A stretch of DNA of 64,000 nt. Origin: Enoplosus armatus (Eukaryota > Chordata > Actinopteri > Centrarchiformes > Enoplosidae). The first letter of the stretch is position 1, and each line of letters starts with the position of its first letter. This document shows, piece after piece, positions 62,406 through 64,000 of the stretch. A model generated the notes under the pieces. That model was not told the DNA's origin, searched no databases, and was given only the letters and a program-made list of their open reading frames with translations. The DNA is taken from positions 23,870,608-23,934,607 of the forward strand of contig NC_092184.1 of NCBI RefSeq assembly GCF_043641665.1, written 5' to 3'. The translations under genes were made by a program, and so were the position numbers.

Positions 62406-64000
62406 AGGAAGGTTTTGTCCTTACTCTGTGCACCTCCAGTTATCCCTGTACTGTATGTGAAGGTCGTCACTATAATCATATATTTCACCTACTTTGCAGG
62501 CGATTTAAAAACGAGCTGTAGTTTGTTTTCACTAAAGACTGAATGTGCTTCACCAGACTACATGTTTAAAAACTGGACACAAACGCTGAAAGACAACGCT
62601 AGTAATAATATTTTAAACCTCAACGCAAATGATCTGCACAAGCTTTCCTCCATCGCCATTTGTTCCTCAGCTTCTCATGAGTCGTGCTCTAATATATTGA
62701 GAAGATGTGAAACAATCTATCTCTGACTCATAAATGCAAAGAAATATCAGCTTTCAAATCCTTCACTACACCTCAAAATCACATTTTTATGTTGCTGGAA
62801 TACACACAGCTGCTGCCTTTCTCTCTCACACACACATGAACCATTTAAATATCAATGTGTCCTCTCTTTTTATGCTATGCCGTGGGTCCCCAAACAAATA
62901 GATTATATCTAGCTGTGTGGCATTTCCCAGGTGGTATTTTTGAGCACTCGAGCGTTGGCCACCTGATGCTCAGGAACATATCAAATGGATGTTTGTGTAT
63001 ATGTGTGTGTTCTGCATGTCTGTGTGTGTGTGTGTGTGTGTGAGAGACACACCTGCCCCTGCTATTCTCTGCCCTCTGAGTCTTTCTCAGTCCTGGGGTG
63101 TCTCTCTCTCCATCTGTTTGAATAGTGACAGTTCTTCCCTGCTAGAGGGGTGCAAACAAACACACACACACACACACACATTCTCACACACACTTACATG
63201 TAGACACATCTCGAGTCTTGATGCACTCCTCCACCTCTGAGTTGCCCCCATCTTTTTTCACTCTTCTTCTTCTTTACCTACCTCCAGTTTGTATCTTCAG
63301 CTTTTGTGAGTGTATGCCGGCGTCTGAATGTTTGCTGTGGTTCTCCACTGTGTAGCAAATGACTTGTCCCGGCAGGGTGGGTAATTTTCCAGTGGCATTG
63401 ATGCTTTCATCCATGCAGTCTCTCGGGGTGCGGTGTTTATGAATTGACATCGTAATCACGCCTTTGCCACTTTCTCTCCATTTCCAGCGCCTAGGGAGGG
63501 CATGCAGGAGGGTCTCGAGTTTACATGCAGATGCTGAGAGAAAAAAAAGAAAAGAAAAAAAGATGGAAATCTTTGACAGACTGTTGCAAGAGGGCAAGAG
63601 AGGCAATGGGAGAGAATAGGTGAGCGACTGACTGACGGGTTGAAATTGAAATAGGAAGAAGAAACTGAGGCCGGGAGAAAGGGAGACGGAGAGAGAAAGC
63701 ACAGCTTGGAATGAGGTTGAGCAAATTGGACGGAGATGTAGTTGAATCACATTTAAAGATGCTATCTGTTGCATTTTCATATAAATAAATATTTTGAATT
63801 GTATGTTTCTGGCCTGTTTTGAATAAACATTTATCACCCGTAGCTGTCAACAGACCTCAGCCGGTTTGCAGAAAAGTGCCACAGGCCTCTTTATCAAAGC
63901 AACGTCTAGAACGAGCTTCTCGTACGGACAAAGGCTAAATCTCACTTGTTCTACACCCATCTGCTTGATGGCAGACAGACAGGCTGGTTCACAGACACAT

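Larger units (their letters stand above)
49440..64000 (+). other. clstn2: Presumed first intron of clstn2 (no exon recognised)
   Basis: No open frame here resembles cadherin or laminin-G sequence, and I did not see the expected VNKHKPW exon. The region is dense in CA/TG microsatellites (51.7, 54.6-54.8, 57.7-58.2, 60.1-60.5, 63.0-63.2 kb) and dispersed repeats (54.1-54.4, 55.3, 62.2-62.4 kb). Text at 50.3-50.95 kb looks single copy. Confidence 0.5.

Noticed and set aside
1..64000. CRISPR arrays, tRNA or rRNA genes, retroviral or bacterial-type systems
   Set aside because: None seen. Tandem repeats here are microsatellites or the coding minisatellite, without spacers, and no clover-leaf or polymerase sequence was recognised.

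Overview
The window is nuclear DNA of a vertebrate, most likely a spiny-rayed (percomorph) teleost. The genes have many short introns with GT-AG borders. Non-coding DNA is full of CA/TG microsatellites and of short dispersed repeats of kinds common in teleosts. Gene order mrps22 > < copb2, < rbp2, then clstn2 matches, in part, the human block MRPS22-COPB2-RBP2-RBP1-NMNAT3-CLSTN2. No bacterial, viral, CRISPR or plasmid feature was seen.

Layout. 1-2.3 kb: the last four coding exons of mrps22 (mitoribosomal small-subunit protein), + strand; the 5' part lies outside the window. 2.4-13.5 kb: a complete copb2 (COPI coat beta'-COP), minus strand, 22 exons, tail-to-tail with mrps22. Its penultimate exon is an unusual 1,143-nt, phase-0 exon adding 381 acidic low-complexity residues. 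14.6-16.6 kb: a complete four-exon cellular retinol-binding protein gene (rbp2-like), minus strand, with a TATA box and poly(A) signal. 16.6-40.5 kb: no protein-coding gene recognised; it holds microsatellites, dispersed repeats and one candidate 5' exon near 33.8 kb. 40.5-41.6 kb: an intronless coding exon for a class A GPCR of the lysophospholipid/P2Y-like group. 41.6-48.9 kb: no gene recognised. 49.4 kb: a signal-peptide first exon in a GC-rich promoter region, called clstn2 from synteny and the junction codon. 49.4-64 kb is then its large first intron.

The genes do not form a pathway: mitochondrial translation, Golgi-ER vesicle coat, retinoid handling, lipid-type signalling and a synaptic cadherin-like protein sit together by conserved synteny. 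The most unusual item is the copb2 giant exon. Because both its borders are phase 0, skipping it gives an ordinary 881-residue beta'-COP and including it gives a 1,262-residue form. Other points are splice sites sitting against CA or TG repeats in copb2, rbp2 and mrps22, a histidine at the key ligand position of the retinol-binding protein, and a foldback repeat family with three copies. All calls come from reading the sequence and from remembered family features; no database search was run.
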